The notes beneath the pieces are model-generated. The model made no database searches. It was not told where the DNA came from and saw only the letters and a program-made list of their open reading frames with translations. The position numbers and the translations under genes were made by a program. This document shows positions 9,976 to 20,058 of a stretch of 64,000 bases of DNA, one piece after another; the stretch's first letter is position 1, and every line of letters starts with the position of its first letter. The stretch comes from Aurantiochytrium sp. KH105 (lineage: Eukaryota; Sar; Bigyra; Thraustochytrida; Thraustochytriidae): NCBI GenBank assembly GCA_003116975.1, contig BGKB01000117.1, positions 1-64,000 on the forward strand. Reading direction: 5' to 3'.

Positions 9976-12018
9976 ATGACAAGGCTCGTGGTTACCGCCG
10001 ACGACCTCGGCTACAGCGAGATCCGAGATGGCGGCATCCTGGACGCCTTTGCAGCGGGCCTCGTGACAAGAGCGACGCTCATGACGAATGGGAAGAGCGC
10101 AGTGCGGGCTGCACAGCAAGCACGGGATGCAGGACTACCTGTTGGTCTTCATCTCAATGTAACAGAGGGCGCGGCGGTTGGCAAACCTCCTCCAAGATCC
10201 CTCGTTGGCGAGGACGGATGCTTCCTGGGACCGCCGACGCTCGCAGAACGCGCACGAAAAGGCTTGCTCGAGCCCGCGGATCTTGAACGTGAAATTGTTG
10301 CTCAAATCACTCGCTTCCAAGAATTGGTCGGGCACCTCCCGCGCCACGTTGACGGCCACAATCATGCGCACGTGCTGGAACCCGTCGCCGCCGTCTTGGC
10401 GACGGTAATGCGCGACGCAGGCATCCCAGAGGTCCGCGTTCCCGAGGAAACATGGCTTTCGGCGACCTTTCTCGACGCCCTCCCGCCCGGAAAGGAAGCA
10501 TTTTACCGAGGGGTCTCGCAAGACGCTGAAAGGGCTTTTCGTGAGCACTTTGCAAAGTGCGGTATTGCGCGGTCTTCGGAGGCCTTTATTGGCATGGGGC
10601 TCATGGGCCGCTTTCTGACACCCCAAACCGTGGCAGATGCTCTGCTTGCCCTGCCTTCGTCTGTTCAATCCATCGAACTCATGGTCCATCCTGGCCGGTG
10701 CTGTGTGGGGGATGAGACCACGGAGGGCTGCTGGCAGCGGGCGCCTGATGCCTTTTCACAGTCTCCCGAGCGAGAGATGGAGCTTGCAGTGCTCAAGGAC
10801 CCCAATCTTTGCACGTTTTTGGAAAAAGACCTGGGCTTATCGCTGTGCGCGTATGCGAATGGACTGCAAAGAGACGAAGAGTCCAAGGAGGATCCACGGC
10901 GACTCGAGGTGAAAGCGGAGCTCTCTCTGTGCACCAACGAAACTCCTGCAACACGTCGGTCACGCGAACTAGAAAATGTCGAGACAGCAACAAGAAAACT
11001 TTGTCGCGGCCGTGTTGCCCTTTTAATTTCGACAACCCTTGGAACTGGAAATCTAAGTACTGGACGACGAATTGCAAGCCTATTGAATTCGGCAGGTTTT
11101 CAAACATTGATTATCGGCACGCAAGCCATCCAAAGCGTGCAAGAACTCGCCAGGATCCTCGACAAGCATAAAGTCTCCATTGTTATGGGCATCAACGCCA
11201 AACGAGTTGGGCACCTCAGTATTCCCCTTTATAAGGAGTCGAAGCGCCGCATTTACATTGTCACGGGAGGGACTGATGTGAATTGCTCTTTGCAAGATGA
11301 ATGCGTGCTCGAGGTTTTCCGGGCTTGCAATGGCATTGTTTCGTTTAATGCCGCCATGCGGGACGTGCTCGCGTCCTTGACTTCTTCACCTGTGACGGTG
11401 ATTCCTCAGGCTGTCGACACTTCCTTTGTCCACAACAGCTCTTTTTCCATTCGCGAATCTTGTGGACTGGACGCAAGTGCGCGTATTCTGCTCTTGGTCT
11501 GTGGATTACGCAAAGTGAAGGCTCCCTCTTATTTGCGACCAGTGTGGCCACAGGTGCGTGAACGGCTCGCAGGCGTGACAATGGTCATCGTCGGGCCTGT
11601 TCTTGACGAAAAGGTGGCCGCAGATGTGGATGAATGGGTACGAGACACGAATGATGAAGCTGCAGCATCAGTGCTGCGCCATCCAATGTTACCTCACGCA
11701 TGTCTCCTACGCGCAATCGCAGATGCTGATGCGCTTGTAAACACTTCCGAGTCCGAGGGAATGAGCGGTGCAATCTTAGAGGCAATGGCCCTCGGAACGC
11801 CCGTCCTGGCCCGTGTAAATGCAGGCAATTGTGAGCTAGTTACAGAAGGGAGAACGGGTCTGCTCTTTGACTCTCCGGAGGCCTTTCTCGATCAGGCAGC
11901 GCGACTTTGGGAAGACGCGTCTCTTCGGGCATCAATTGTCCATGGAGCCAAGGCGGTGATTGAAAGCCAACACAGCACTGCCGCAGAGCAGCGCGCGTAC
12001 ACAGAATTGCTTGCATAA
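9976..12018 (+). CDS. Fusion of YdjC/ChbG-type carbohydrate deacetylase and GT4 glycosyltransferase
   Basis: A 680-residue two-domain enzyme starting at ATG 9976. Residues 1 to about 290 match the YdjC/ChbG deacetylase family: the N-terminal TADDLGYS (D9, D10), GLHLN, and HVDGHNHAHV (H124, H128, H130) supply the metal-binding and catalytic positions known for that family, which removes acetyl groups from N-acetylated sugars such as chitooligosaccharides. Residues about 335-680 form a GT-B glycosyltransferase of family 4: GTGNLSTGRR near its start, VIPQAVD, LLLVCGLRKVKAP, and the nucleotide-sugar motif SESEGMSGAILEAM (about 592) followed by GTPVLA. This half most resembles animal GLT1D1. The single frame is open across the junction with no sign of an intron. 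The combination suggests coupled glycan deacetylation and glycosyl transfer in the cytosol (no signal peptide seen), but substrates are unknown. Confidence 0.85.
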   Translation: MTRLVVTADDLGYSEIRDGGILDAFAAGLVTRATLMTNGKSAVRAAQQARDAGLPVGLHLNVTEGAAVGKPPPRSLVGEDGCFLGPPTLAERARKGLLEPADLEREIVAQITRFQELVGHLPRHVDGHNHAHVLEPVAAVLATVMRDAGIPEVRVPEETWLSATFLDALPPGKEAFYRGVSQDAERAFREHFAKCGIARSSEAFIGMGLMGRFLTPQTVADALLALPSSVQSIELMVHPGRCCVGDETTEGCWQRAPDAFSQSPEREMELAVLKDPNLCTFLEKDLGLSLCAYANGLQRDEESKEDPRRLEVKAELSLCTNETPATRRSRELENVETATRKLCRGRVALLISTTLGTGNLSTGRRIASLLNSAGFQTLIIGTQAIQSVQELARILDKHKVSIVMGINAKRVGHLSIPLYKESKRRIYIVTGGTDVNCSLQDECVLEVFRACNGIVSFNAAMRDVLASLTSSPVTVIPQAVDTSFVHNSSFSIRESCGLDASARILLLVCGLRKVKAPSYLRPVWPQVRERLAGVTMVIVGPVLDEKVAADVDEWVRDTNDEAAASVLRHPMLPHACLLRAIADADALVNTSESEGMSGAILEAMALGTPVLARVNAGNCELVTEGRTGLLFDSPEAFLDQAARLWEDASLRASIVHGAKAVIESQHSTAAEQRAYTELLA

Positions 12019-12187
12019 GCTTTGCGTGGCTTTCTCTGCTGATGCTGCGCGCGATTAGCATCATTCGCTCTGTCAATCTCGCATGAGCAGACGATCTCTC
12101 CAAAACTTGCGCTAGTTCTTGTAAATGGAAAACGAAAGAAGCCTAGGAGAAGAAGAGGAACACTTGATGTTAGAATTTTAGTTTTGT

Positions 12188-13774
12188 TTACTGTTGGGCA
12201 CCATCGCTGCTGCTAGGAATCACAAATGTACTCGCAGCCTTGATAATATCGACAGCGATTCGTTTGCGCATGTAGGGCATGTCTGCTGCAGAAAAGTCAA
12301 GTTCATGGGCCATGGACAGGTAATTGCAAAAGGTACACAGAAAGACGCCGCAATCGGAGCCATTATTTTGCTGCGGAACAGCATCGCCGTGGTCGATCAG
12401 TTCCCAGTCCGTCGTGTCGAGCTCGCCACCGTGTTTGTCCTTGAACTCGTCGACGAGATAACGCAGGACATGCGTCATGCAGTTGCGACCCGACCCTGCC
12501 AAAGAGTCAAAGTATTCGATGCGCTTCTCTTTGACGAAGGCAGCGCAGAGCGTCCAATGTGAGTTACCGATGTTCCGCGGAAAGAAAACAACGTCCTGTG
12601 TGAAAAGATCGCATTTGCGGAAACCACGCTTGGTCCAGCGCTTCACGCGGCTGTAATCGTACTGCCCATTCTCGGTAAGTTTCGTGTAAAAGAGTGAAAG
12701 GTGAAAGTAGCACGCTAGAGCAGGTTTGCTTCCGCTTTCAATGAGTTCCAAAGAGCGGACACGCAGAAGCGAAAGGTAAAAGTTAATGACCTCGTCGTTG
12801 AGCCACTCGAGACCCTTTAGGCACCACAATTGCTTGGCAAAAAGGTCGACGTTGAACTTTTGGACAAGGATCTTGTCCTCGTTGCTGTTGTGCATCGCCT
12901 CGTCGTACAGGTCTTCTTCTTCTTCGGTAAATTCGGGGGTTAGGTCTACAGCAGGGCCTTCTGGCTCTTCTCGGACCGGCAACGGGGCCCCGAGCTCCTT
13001 GCGCCAATGCTGGACATTTTCGTGCGCACGATCTCGGCGCATCTTGGCGGATTCGCGGGCACAAAAGGCGAGTGACGGCTCCGAGGTCACTCGCTTCCTG
13101 TACGAAACCTTGGCCTCGAGAGAAACATCTTCGGGGTCCTTCATAGCAGCATGCAGAGCAAGGCTCTCCACTTTTTCTTTGAGAGCTTGCATTTCGGCGT
13201 CTCTGGCATTGAGTCTATCTTTTCGAGGGTTGTGAGGCCTTGCAAGGCGGCTCAGACTCGGAGCCAGAGTCATTTCGTGGCTTGATGGGGCGTCAATATC
13301 CATGGGATCGGAACCGACGAGTAATCTACCAGGCAGCGACGCAGTCTCGCGAGGCTTGAGCGATTGCCGAAGCATTGCGATTTCATGATCAATGCTCATG
13401 CTGCATGTCTTGGTGGCTTGCTCGTACCGCTGCTTGTGGGTCTCCTGCCTTGGGCGGTTTGTGACTTTGCCAAAATATGAGTCGACAAGCTCGTCCCCCT
13501 CTCGCTTTGCCTCAGGGGCCCTCGTCATTGCGAGCGTAGGTTGTGTGCCACGCCTCTGTTGTTGCTGCGCGGGCTGTTTCGCACCAGCCTCCACGCCGTC
13601 CTCTGGCACTGGCGCTAGCGCTGGCGCTGGCGCTGCTGTCTTCATTGCGGTCGTCTGCAACGAGGACTGCAACGCCGCCGAGCGTGTCGTCGAGCTTGCT
13701 CCGGCGCCTGCGTCCGCCTTGCTTTCACTCTGTTGCCGAGGCGCGCTCAGCGCTGCCAACGCGGGCCCAGGCAT
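12188..13774 (-). CDS. Ulp1/SENP-type SUMO protease (peptidase C48)
   Basis: A 528-residue cysteine protease from ATG 13774. The first ~300 residues are low in order, rich in Ala, Gln and charged residues, as in other SENPs where this part sets localisation. The catalytic domain spans about 310-520: LEWLNDEVINFYL, then the triad H406 (in NSHWTLC), D423 (YFDSLA) and C475 (NGSDCG), with the oxyanion glutamine in PQQNN (Q469). This is the C48 fold that matures SUMO and removes it from targets, usually at the nuclear envelope or in the nucleus. It closely follows the canonical Ulp1/SENP1 pattern rather than the ULP2/SENP6 type with insertions. The region before the ATG carries repeats of the type TTGGC/TTTGG. 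Confidence 0.92.
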   Translation of the reverse strand: MPGPALAALSAPRQQSESKADAGAGASSTTRSAALQSSLQTTAMKTAAPAPALAPVPEDGVEAGAKQPAQQQQRRGTQPTLAMTRAPEAKREGDELVDSYFGKVTNRPRQETHKQRYEQATKTCSMSIDHEIAMLRQSLKPRETASLPGRLLVGSDPMDIDAPSSHEMTLAPSLSRLARPHNPRKDRLNARDAEMQALKEKVESLALHAAMKDPEDVSLEAKVSYRKRVTSEPSLAFCARESAKMRRDRAHENVQHWRKELGAPLPVREEPEGPAVDLTPEFTEEEEDLYDEAMHNSNEDKILVQKFNVDLFAKQLWCLKGLEWLNDEVINFYLSLLRVRSLELIESGSKPALACYFHLSLFYTKLTENGQYDYSRVKRWTKRGFRKCDLFTQDVVFFPRNIGNSHWTLCAAFVKEKRIEYFDSLAGSGRNCMTHVLRYLVDEFKDKHGGELDTTDWELIDHGDAVPQQNNGSDCGVFLCTFCNYLSMAHELDFSAADMPYMRKRIAVDIIKAASTFVIPSSSDGAQQ

Positions 13775-14770
13775 GATCGGCGTCCGGGCAGACGCTCCCA
13801 AGGCGATCTGCTTTGGTCTGCTTTGGTCTGCTCTGGCTTGGCTTGGCTTGCTTTGGTTTGGTTTGGCATCGTCATAACCACCTCGTAGAATTTCCTGCTA
13901 CAATGGTGGGGGCCATTCACCTCGACTAGGAGAGCAGCCCGCTCTACTGTTGTTTGGCGAGCGATACATGCAGCCCTTCGCAAAGGCGTTCCTACGAGGA
14001 TCGCACGCGGAGTGCAAGAAACTGCAGTGCAAATAGTCATGTGCTCTTTTCTTCTAGGAGGACTTGAAAAAGGCGACACGTGGAAATCGCTGCTGCTGTC
14101 TCAAAAAGGGGAAGTCCCGGCGTGCGGCATTCGTTTCCTCTCCGTGATGGTTCATCAATTTATGTGTTCAATTGGAATTGTAGTGGGCGCTGGACAAGAT
14201 TTGGGCAACGCGCAAAATCGCAGCACGACATTTTGCACGCAAAGTATGTGTTCTTTCCTTGACGCGCATCCTCGTCTTTCTCGCGCTTAGTATCATAAGG
14301 CAATGATTGTGCTCGAGTTTGCATCCAAAAACAGCGACACTCGAGGAATCGCATGTTTTGGGACAAGCTGGTCGCCATGGGAGTGCCGCATAAACGCGCC
14401 CTTTTTCTGCTGCACGCCCCTGCACACGCGTGATCGGAAGCGACAGAGTCGAAGAATGGGGCATGTTGTTGCCGCTTCCGAAGAATCAAGAACATGTAAC
14501 ATCACATCGCATCACACATTTATAAAAAGGCACCCGCAGCTACAGCGTGCAATTGTCTCTCCCCATTCGACCAGCCAGCAGACAAACTTTGACTCGTGTA
14601 AAGCGAGCGAGTCTGAGCGTCAAACTTGACTCTCCGCGTCCGCAGCGAAGCTCTGGAAAGCAAGGATACGTGCGATACAGATCTGCAATCAGGGACGCAG
14701 CAGCCGGAGCAGCTGCAGCAGGGCAGCAGCAACAACAGCAGCGAGTCGGTGGCGGTAGGCAACAGCGAGT

Positions 14771-14805
<35 letters not shown>

Positions 14806-14840
14806 TCGTGAGAGCGCGAGCAGTAGAGCAAGAAAGCAAG
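13775..14840. promoter_or_regulatory. Divergent intergenic region with TATA box
   Basis: About 1.07 kb between the divergent SUMO protease and the gene at 14841. A TATA box (TTTATAAAAAGG) lies at 14518-14529, followed by a 5' leader of roughly 290 bases that contains CAG/AGC repeats. Pentamer-like TTTGG/TTGGC repeats lie at 13812-13866 next to the protease start. The short open frames in between are not convincing genes. Confidence 0.45.
14773..14805. repeat. AGC trinucleotide repeat in 5' leader
   Basis: About eleven AGC units. They would encode poly-Ser in the frame of the downstream gene, but that frame has no ATG before 14841, so the tract is more likely untranslated. Confidence 0.8.
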
Positions 14841-15821
14841 ATGGATGTCCTCTCGCTCCTCGGGAACCAGGGCGGGGACGGCCAAGACCTGACGACGACC
14901 CTGACGGCAAAGACGGCGGCCGGGGAGCTCATCTTCAAGGCGCCCTTCGGAGATTCGACGACGTGGCGTAGCGCAGGGGGTGGCCAGGTAGCGCTCAAGG
15001 TGCTCTTCGACCCGTTCCTGCCCTGGACGAGGAACCAGAGACTGGCATCCACCACGCCCGACATTATCGGCGACCTGCGGCGCGAGCTGGGCAAGAACCT
15101 TGTGCCTGACAAGATGGCTCCCACCAAGTCGACGCGCAAGGAGACCCTGTGGAAGGAGCTGCAATCGAAGCTGCCCAAGCACGCCTTTGACAACTTTATC
15201 ATTGAAAATGGAAAGGAGAATGGTCTTGAGCTCAGCGAGTTCGTGAGCATCATCAAGAAGAGCGTCGACGAGGCGTTTACCGAGGACGAGGCCCTGATTG
15301 AGGCGCTCTCGACACGAGAGTTCCAGTTCACATACCATTTGGCAATCGACGCGTACCCGCAGCAGAACGACCAGAAGGGACGCAGCGGCGGCTCATCGCG
15401 TTCTCTGACAGGAAATGGCGAGTCCGAAAAGCTTGGCGTGCTCGTGGTCAACCTTGAAGGGCGCCCCAACGCGATGGACACAGAAAAGCTTGCCAAAGTG
15501 GGCAGCGAGATTGAACTGACTGCCTCGCCAGGGAACTCGGATGCAGCGCGGACCGCAAACCCGCCATCACCAACTCTGCGTAATCACCGCGACATGGAAA
15601 AGGGACGCATGGCTCGCAAGAAGCTTCAGACGCTTCTCGACGACCTCGATCTTTCCGCTGAAAAGCTGGAAGAGGGCCACAACGTTTGGATCAAGGAGCT
15701 GCCGGAGACCGCCGGGGAATTTTTCGAGCAAGCCTCATCATGGTTTAGCGCCGTTCTCGAACGGAACCAGAAGCAGCTCGCCGAGCAGCTCGAAAACAAC
15801 GGCGCTTCCATGTATCGCTGA
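14841..15821 (+). CDS. Protein of unknown function
   Basis: A 326-residue protein starting at ATG 14841 (MDVLSLLGNQ), the first ATG in frame and about 310 bases downstream of a good TATA box. The sequence has normal composition and alternates structured and disordered parts: a beta-rich start (LTTTLTAKTAAGELIFKAPF, then VALKVLFDPFLPW), a helical middle (about 110-170, KETLWKELQSKLPKHAFDNF), a Ser/Gly/Asn linker, and a charged helical end (about 255-326). I recognise no family or motif. It lies head-to-tail 731 bases before SPT16. The clean frame and TATA-led arrangement support a real, expressed gene. Confidence 0.7.
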   Translation: MDVLSLLGNQGGDGQDLTTTLTAKTAAGELIFKAPFGDSTTWRSAGGGQVALKVLFDPFLPWTRNQRLASTTPDIIGDLRRELGKNLVPDKMAPTKSTRKETLWKELQSKLPKHAFDNFIIENGKENGLELSEFVSIIKKSVDEAFTEDEALIEALSTREFQFTYHLAIDAYPQQNDQKGRSGGSSRSLTGNGESEKLGVLVVNLEGRPNAMDTEKLAKVGSEIELTASPGNSDAARTANPPSPTLRNHRDMEKGRMARKKLQTLLDDLDLSAEKLEEGHNVWIKELPETAGEFFEQASSWFSAVLERNQKQLAEQLENNGASMYR

Positions 15822-16552
15822 GCGTCATTTGCGCCTGCTCGAGAGCCTTGAGCAAGCACGCGCATACCAGTATAGGCATTTCTTTCTAAGATTGAAAAAA
15901 GACCCAACATCTTCGTTAGGTCTGTTATCTAAATGTTGGTCTAACTGTATTGTCTCTCTCCGCAAAGTCAATCTTCGCGGCGAACAAAAACAAAAACAGA
16001 AAAAAAATCAAATCCGCAACCAACTTTGGCGCTTCGGCTCACGCGCGCGCGCCTGCTCGCCTGCTCGTCTGCCCGCCCGCGCGCGAGCGTGCTTGCGCGT
16101 CTGTGCGGCTGCAGTCAGCCGGGCCGCTGCTCACGCGCGAGCGGGTCGCGTCACCCGCGCGCTTCGGGCGGGCACCTCGGGCGAGAGCGAGTCCTCCGGG
16201 AGAAGGGGGCTCCAACCATCTGTTTGGCGCATCTCATCTCGTCTCGTGTCGCGAGGGCCTCGAGGCGCACGAGTCGCGCGCTTGCGGCGCCTGCGCGCGC
16301 GCGGGCGAGGGCGCGCGGCGGAGCACGTCGGCGCTGTGTTCGGGCGGAGAACGCGCTCGACCAATCGCCGTCTCTCGCGGGGTCGCTGCGGCTGAGAACG
16401 CCGCGAGAGTGCACCTAACGGGAAGAGCGTTGTCCCTGTCGCTGTCGCTGTCGTCGTTGTCGTTGCGTTCTGCTTCTTTTCCTGTCTCGTCGTCGTCGTC
16501 TTCTTGGTCGTCATCGTTCTTGGTGGAGAGCAAGAGGAAATAGGTCGTGAGG
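15822..16552. other. GC-rich spacer and 5' region of SPT16
   Basis: 731 bases with no supported gene. From 16036 on it is extremely CG-rich (repeated CGCGCG and GAGCG), then shows a (TCG/GTC)-rich tract at 16430-16500 just before the SPT16 start. Overlapping open frames on both strands here are composition artefacts. Confidence 0.5.
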
Positions 16553-19500
16553 ATGGGCGACGCAACCATGGACAAACCGCAGTGCCGCACGTTCTGGGCG
16601 CGCGTGCGCAAACTGCGTAATGATTGGCTTGGCGGCCGCAATCAGGAAAACAGCGTGTGGGCGAATGTTGACGCCTGGGCCGTCCTCATGGGCAAGCCTC
16701 CGGATAACTTGGCCACCATGCTCGCTGCCTCGGTACACATGTACCTTTTTGACAAGGTGCTACCGAACATGCTGATGGTAATGACCGAAAAGGGTCTGCA
16801 CATCCTCTCTGCCAAAAACAAAATCGCCTATGTGAGCAGCGTGGAAAAGCACAAGCCCGCCGATCTCGAACTTGAGCTCAAATTTGAAGAGCTCTCCAAA
16901 GACACCGTGGACGCGCAGATCAAAGCCGCCAGTGAAGCCGTCAAGGCAAGCTTCAACGGAAAACGCCTCGCAACCTTGCTCAAGGAGGGGCAAGACGCCA
17001 AGCTTGCAGGCCGCTGGAACGACGCTCTCGAGAGTGCAGGTGTGGAGAAGACTTCTCTCAAAGTTGGCCTTCGCGCCTCGCTCATGGTGAAGATGAGCGA
17101 CGAGCTCAAAATCGCCGAAACCTCGGCAAACATTGCGGGCCGCGCCATGAAAAAGTCTTTCATCAAGCAAATGGAATCCGTGCTTTCCGACGATACCGAA
17201 GTATCGAATGCTAAGGTGAGCGCCGCCGTGTCTGCTGCTCTGTCCAACCCGACGAAAAAGCTCAAACTCAAGGACATTGATCCCGAGGAGCTTGAAGTGC
17301 CAGTGGCGCCGAGCGTGCAAAGCGGCGGGACCTACGATCTTCAACCCGGTGCCCAAAGCCTGGACAAAGCCATGACGCCGGACATTATCATTTGTCAAAT
17401 CGTGGTCAAGTACGCCGAATATCACGCGCAGATTGCGCGCACGTACCTCATTAACCCCACGTCGGATCAGAAAAAGGTGTACCAGGCACTCGAAGCCGGG
17501 CGCACGGCGCTTCTCAATGCGCTTGTGCCCGGGGCCAAGCTTGGTGATGTGCACGCAGCCGCTGTCAAAGCTATTACTGACCTGCGGCCCGAGCTCAAGG
17601 ACAAACTCGTACCATCGCTGGGCCACGGCACGGGACTCGAGCTGCAAACGCCGTCGTTTTCTATCAAGGCTGACAATCAGCAAATTGCACAGCCTGGGAT
17701 GACGTTTACCATCACGCTGGGCCTCGAGAATGTCGAAGTGAAAAGCGACGACAAACCAGCAACGTTGCCAAATGGAAAATATTCCATGCTTGTTGCCGAC
17801 TTGGTTGCTGTAGAGAAGACCGCCACCAAGGTGCTCACGAACGCGGTGAGCGTCAGTCTGGACGATGTCCGCTACACGCTGGACAGCAGCGACGATGAAG
17901 ATAGCAGCGAAGAGGAGGAGAACGACCAGGACCGCGTTCAAGACATTGTCAACAACACGTCGGGAAGGCGCGTGACGCGAAGCGCGACCAAGACGGACGA
18001 GCAGCGCGAGCGCGAGCAGCGTCAAGCCTCGATGAACGCCAAGATTGACAAGGCACAAAAGGAGCTTTTGCTCAAGAAGGCCCAGGAGGCCCTCGGGGAT
18101 GGTCTCGATGCAGACAGCCAGGACGACGATAGTGGTCAGGACGGAAAGCAGGAGCGCATTGTCGAAGCCTTTAAGACCCCGGAAGAGTACCCGCGCGGGT
18201 TGGAGCGAAATCAAATCTACTGCGACCGTGAAAACGAGGCCGTCTTTGTGCCGGTGGGAGGCTTTCACATTCCTTTTCACATTTCGGCCATCAAGTCGGT
18301 GACGAAGCTGGACGAGGAGCTTGATACGATTCTCCGTCTCAACTTCTTCTTTCCCACGAGCGGCCACACCTTTGCCAAGGACGTCTCGGCGAACATGCGC
18401 ACGGTGATGACCAAGTTTCCGAACCTGCATTACGTTAAGGAGATGTCCTTTCGCTCCAAGGACCCGCACAACCTCACGCGTCAATTCCGTCAAATCAAGG
18501 AGCTGCAAAAGCAGCTGCGACAAAAGGCGCGTATGAAGGAGATGGAGCGCGACATTGTCGAGCAGGAGGCTCTCGTCATTAACAAGCGCCCGGAGGGCAA
18601 GAACATTCTTCTTGATGACGTGAGTATGCGTCCGCCCGTCCGAAAGGGCAAGTGCATTGGCCGTCTGCAGGCGCACGTGAACGGTCTTCGTTTTCGCGCT
18701 GGCCGCACAGGCGAGGTTTTCGACCTCATTTACAGCAACATCAAACACTTTATCCTGCAAGAGTGCAAGGAGCGCGAGCACGAGGTTCTGGTGCACTTTC
18801 ATCTCCGGACGCCCGTTCTCATCAACAAGACCAAGACATACGACGTGCAGTTCTACACGGAGGTGGTCGAGGCTTCAGTGGCCTTGGACAACCGCCGTCG
18901 CCACATGTACGATCCTGATGAGATCGAAGAGGAGCGTCGCGAGCAGCTCATGAAGCGCAAGTTCAACAGCGCGTTTCGCAAGTTCTGCCGCAAGGTGGTC
19001 GACTTTACGGACGAACTCGACGACTACGACAAGCCATCGCCCGAGCTTGCTTTTGAAGGTGTCCCGTTCCGCGAGATGGTCACGATCACCCCCACGCTCA
19101 ACACCTTGTGCAACTTGAGCGGCAACCCGGTGTTCTGCATCACGCTCGATGAGATCGAGCACATTCATTTTGAACGTGTTGAACCGTCCATGAAGAACTT
19201 TGACATGACGATTGTCCTCAAGTCGCAAATGAAGCCAAACAGCGGTGTCCCGCAGCGTATCTCGTCCATCCCAATGGAGTCTCTCGACACCATTCGCACG
19301 TGGATCTATGAAAAGGGAAATATTACGTTCACTGTCGGTACCAAGGCGCTCAAGTGGAAGGTCGTCATGGAGGGTGTCTACGACGAGCTCGAGCGCGGCA
19401 TTTTCTGGAAGAAAGAGGACGAGTACGGCGAGGAGAAGGATCTCGGCTGGAATGTGCTCAACGTCTACAATGAGGATGATGAGGAGGAAGAAGGTGGCGA

Positions 19501-19753
19501 AGGCGGCGAGTCGGAGTCAGACTTTGGCGCGTCAGACGCGGCAGAGAGCAGCGATGATGACGATGACCCGGACGACTACATCGATGATGACGACGAGGAA
19601 GACGAGTCAAGCGCGGAGGAGCTCTCTGATGAAGGCGAGGACTGGGACCAGCTTGAGAAGCAGGCTGCCGAAGACGATAAAAAGCGTAACCGGCGGGAGC
19701 GCGAGAAGGACGAGGAGGAACGCATCAACTCGAAGCGGCGACGCAAGAAGTAA
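16553..19753 (+). CDS. SPT16: FACT complex subunit Spt16
   Basis: A 1066-residue histone chaperone subunit. With SSRP1/Pob3 it forms FACT, which loosens and restores nucleosomes during transcription and replication. Start is the ATG at 16553 (MGDATMDK). The N-terminal ~430 residues are the catalytically dead aminopeptidase-like domain (WAVLMGKPPDNLATMLAASVHMYLFDKVLP; GTGLELQTPSFSI near residue 365). The dimerisation and middle domains follow, with the family's strongly conserved blocks such as GRLQAHVNGLRFRAGRTGEV and GNPVFCITLDEIEHIHFERV. The last ~100 residues are a long acidic Asp/Glu/Ser tail ending in a basic KRRRKK. Length and domain order match the family. No intron is apparent over 3.2 kb. 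A long minus-strand open frame inside (16760-18802) is a shadow of codon bias. Confidence 0.97.
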   Translation: MGDATMDKPQCRTFWARVRKLRNDWLGGRNQENSVWANVDAWAVLMGKPPDNLATMLAASVHMYLFDKVLPNMLMVMTEKGLHILSAKNKIAYVSSVEKHKPADLELELKFEELSKDTVDAQIKAASEAVKASFNGKRLATLLKEGQDAKLAGRWNDALESAGVEKTSLKVGLRASLMVKMSDELKIAETSANIAGRAMKKSFIKQMESVLSDDTEVSNAKVSAAVSAALSNPTKKLKLKDIDPEELEVPVAPSVQSGGTYDLQPGAQSLDKAMTPDIIICQIVVKYAEYHAQIARTYLINPTSDQKKVYQALEAGRTALLNALVPGAKLGDVHAAAVKAITDLRPELKDKLVPSLGHGTGLELQTPSFSIKADNQQIAQPGMTFTITLGLENVEVKSDDKPATLPNGKYSMLVADLVAVEKTATKVLTNAVSVSLDDVRYTLDSSDDEDSSEEEENDQDRVQDIVNNTSGRRVTRSATKTDEQREREQRQASMNAKIDKAQKELLLKKAQEALGDGLDADSQDDDSGQDGKQERIVEAFKTPEEYPRGLERNQIYCDRENEAVFVPVGGFHIPFHISAIKSVTKLDEELDTILRLNFFFPTSGHTFAKDVSANMRTVMTKFPNLHYVKEMSFRSKDPHNLTRQFRQIKELQKQLRQKARMKEMERDIVEQEALVINKRPEGKNILLDDVSMRPPVRKGKCIGRLQAHVNGLRFRAGRTGEVFDLIYSNIKHFILQECKEREHEVLVHFHLRTPVLINKTKTYDVQFYTEVVEASVALDNRRRHMYDPDEIEEERREQLMKRKFNSAFRKFCRKVVDFTDELDDYDKPSPELAFEGVPFREMVTITPTLNTLCNLSGNPVFCITLDEIEHIHFERVEPSMKNFDMTIVLKSQMKPNSGVPQRISSIPMESLDTIRTWIYEKGNITFTVGTKALKWKVVMEGVYDELERGIFWKKEDEYGEEKDLGWNVLNVYNEDDEEEEGGEGGESESDFGASDAAESSDDDDDPDDYIDDDDEEDESSAEELSDEGEDWDQLEKQAAEDDKKRNRREREKDEEERINSKRRRKK

Positions 19754-20058
19754 TACGCTCATTAATTTCTTCATTCCGTCTATTCATCAGGAAGTCGTGC
19801 AACGCAATACTTTGCATTACGATTTGTATTGCGAATCCAGCCAAGTTTCAAGTAAAAGAAGAAAGAAAAAATTGACGAAAGACAATACAGAACAGGAGCC
19901 AAAGAGAAATTCTATTCTTGTTGTTCCCACCCCTTGTTGTTGTTGTTGTTGTCGTCGTTGTTGTTGCTGTTTTTAAAGACTTGAGTGCGACAATAGACAG
20001 ACAGAGTTTTTTTGTTTTTTTCAGGACGAAGGACAAATTACAAGAATAAATAGAATGG

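Noticed and set aside
16760-18802. 680-codon minus-strand open frame inside SPT16
   Set aside because: It mirrors the strongly biased codons of the well-identified SPT16 gene; no independent protein features.
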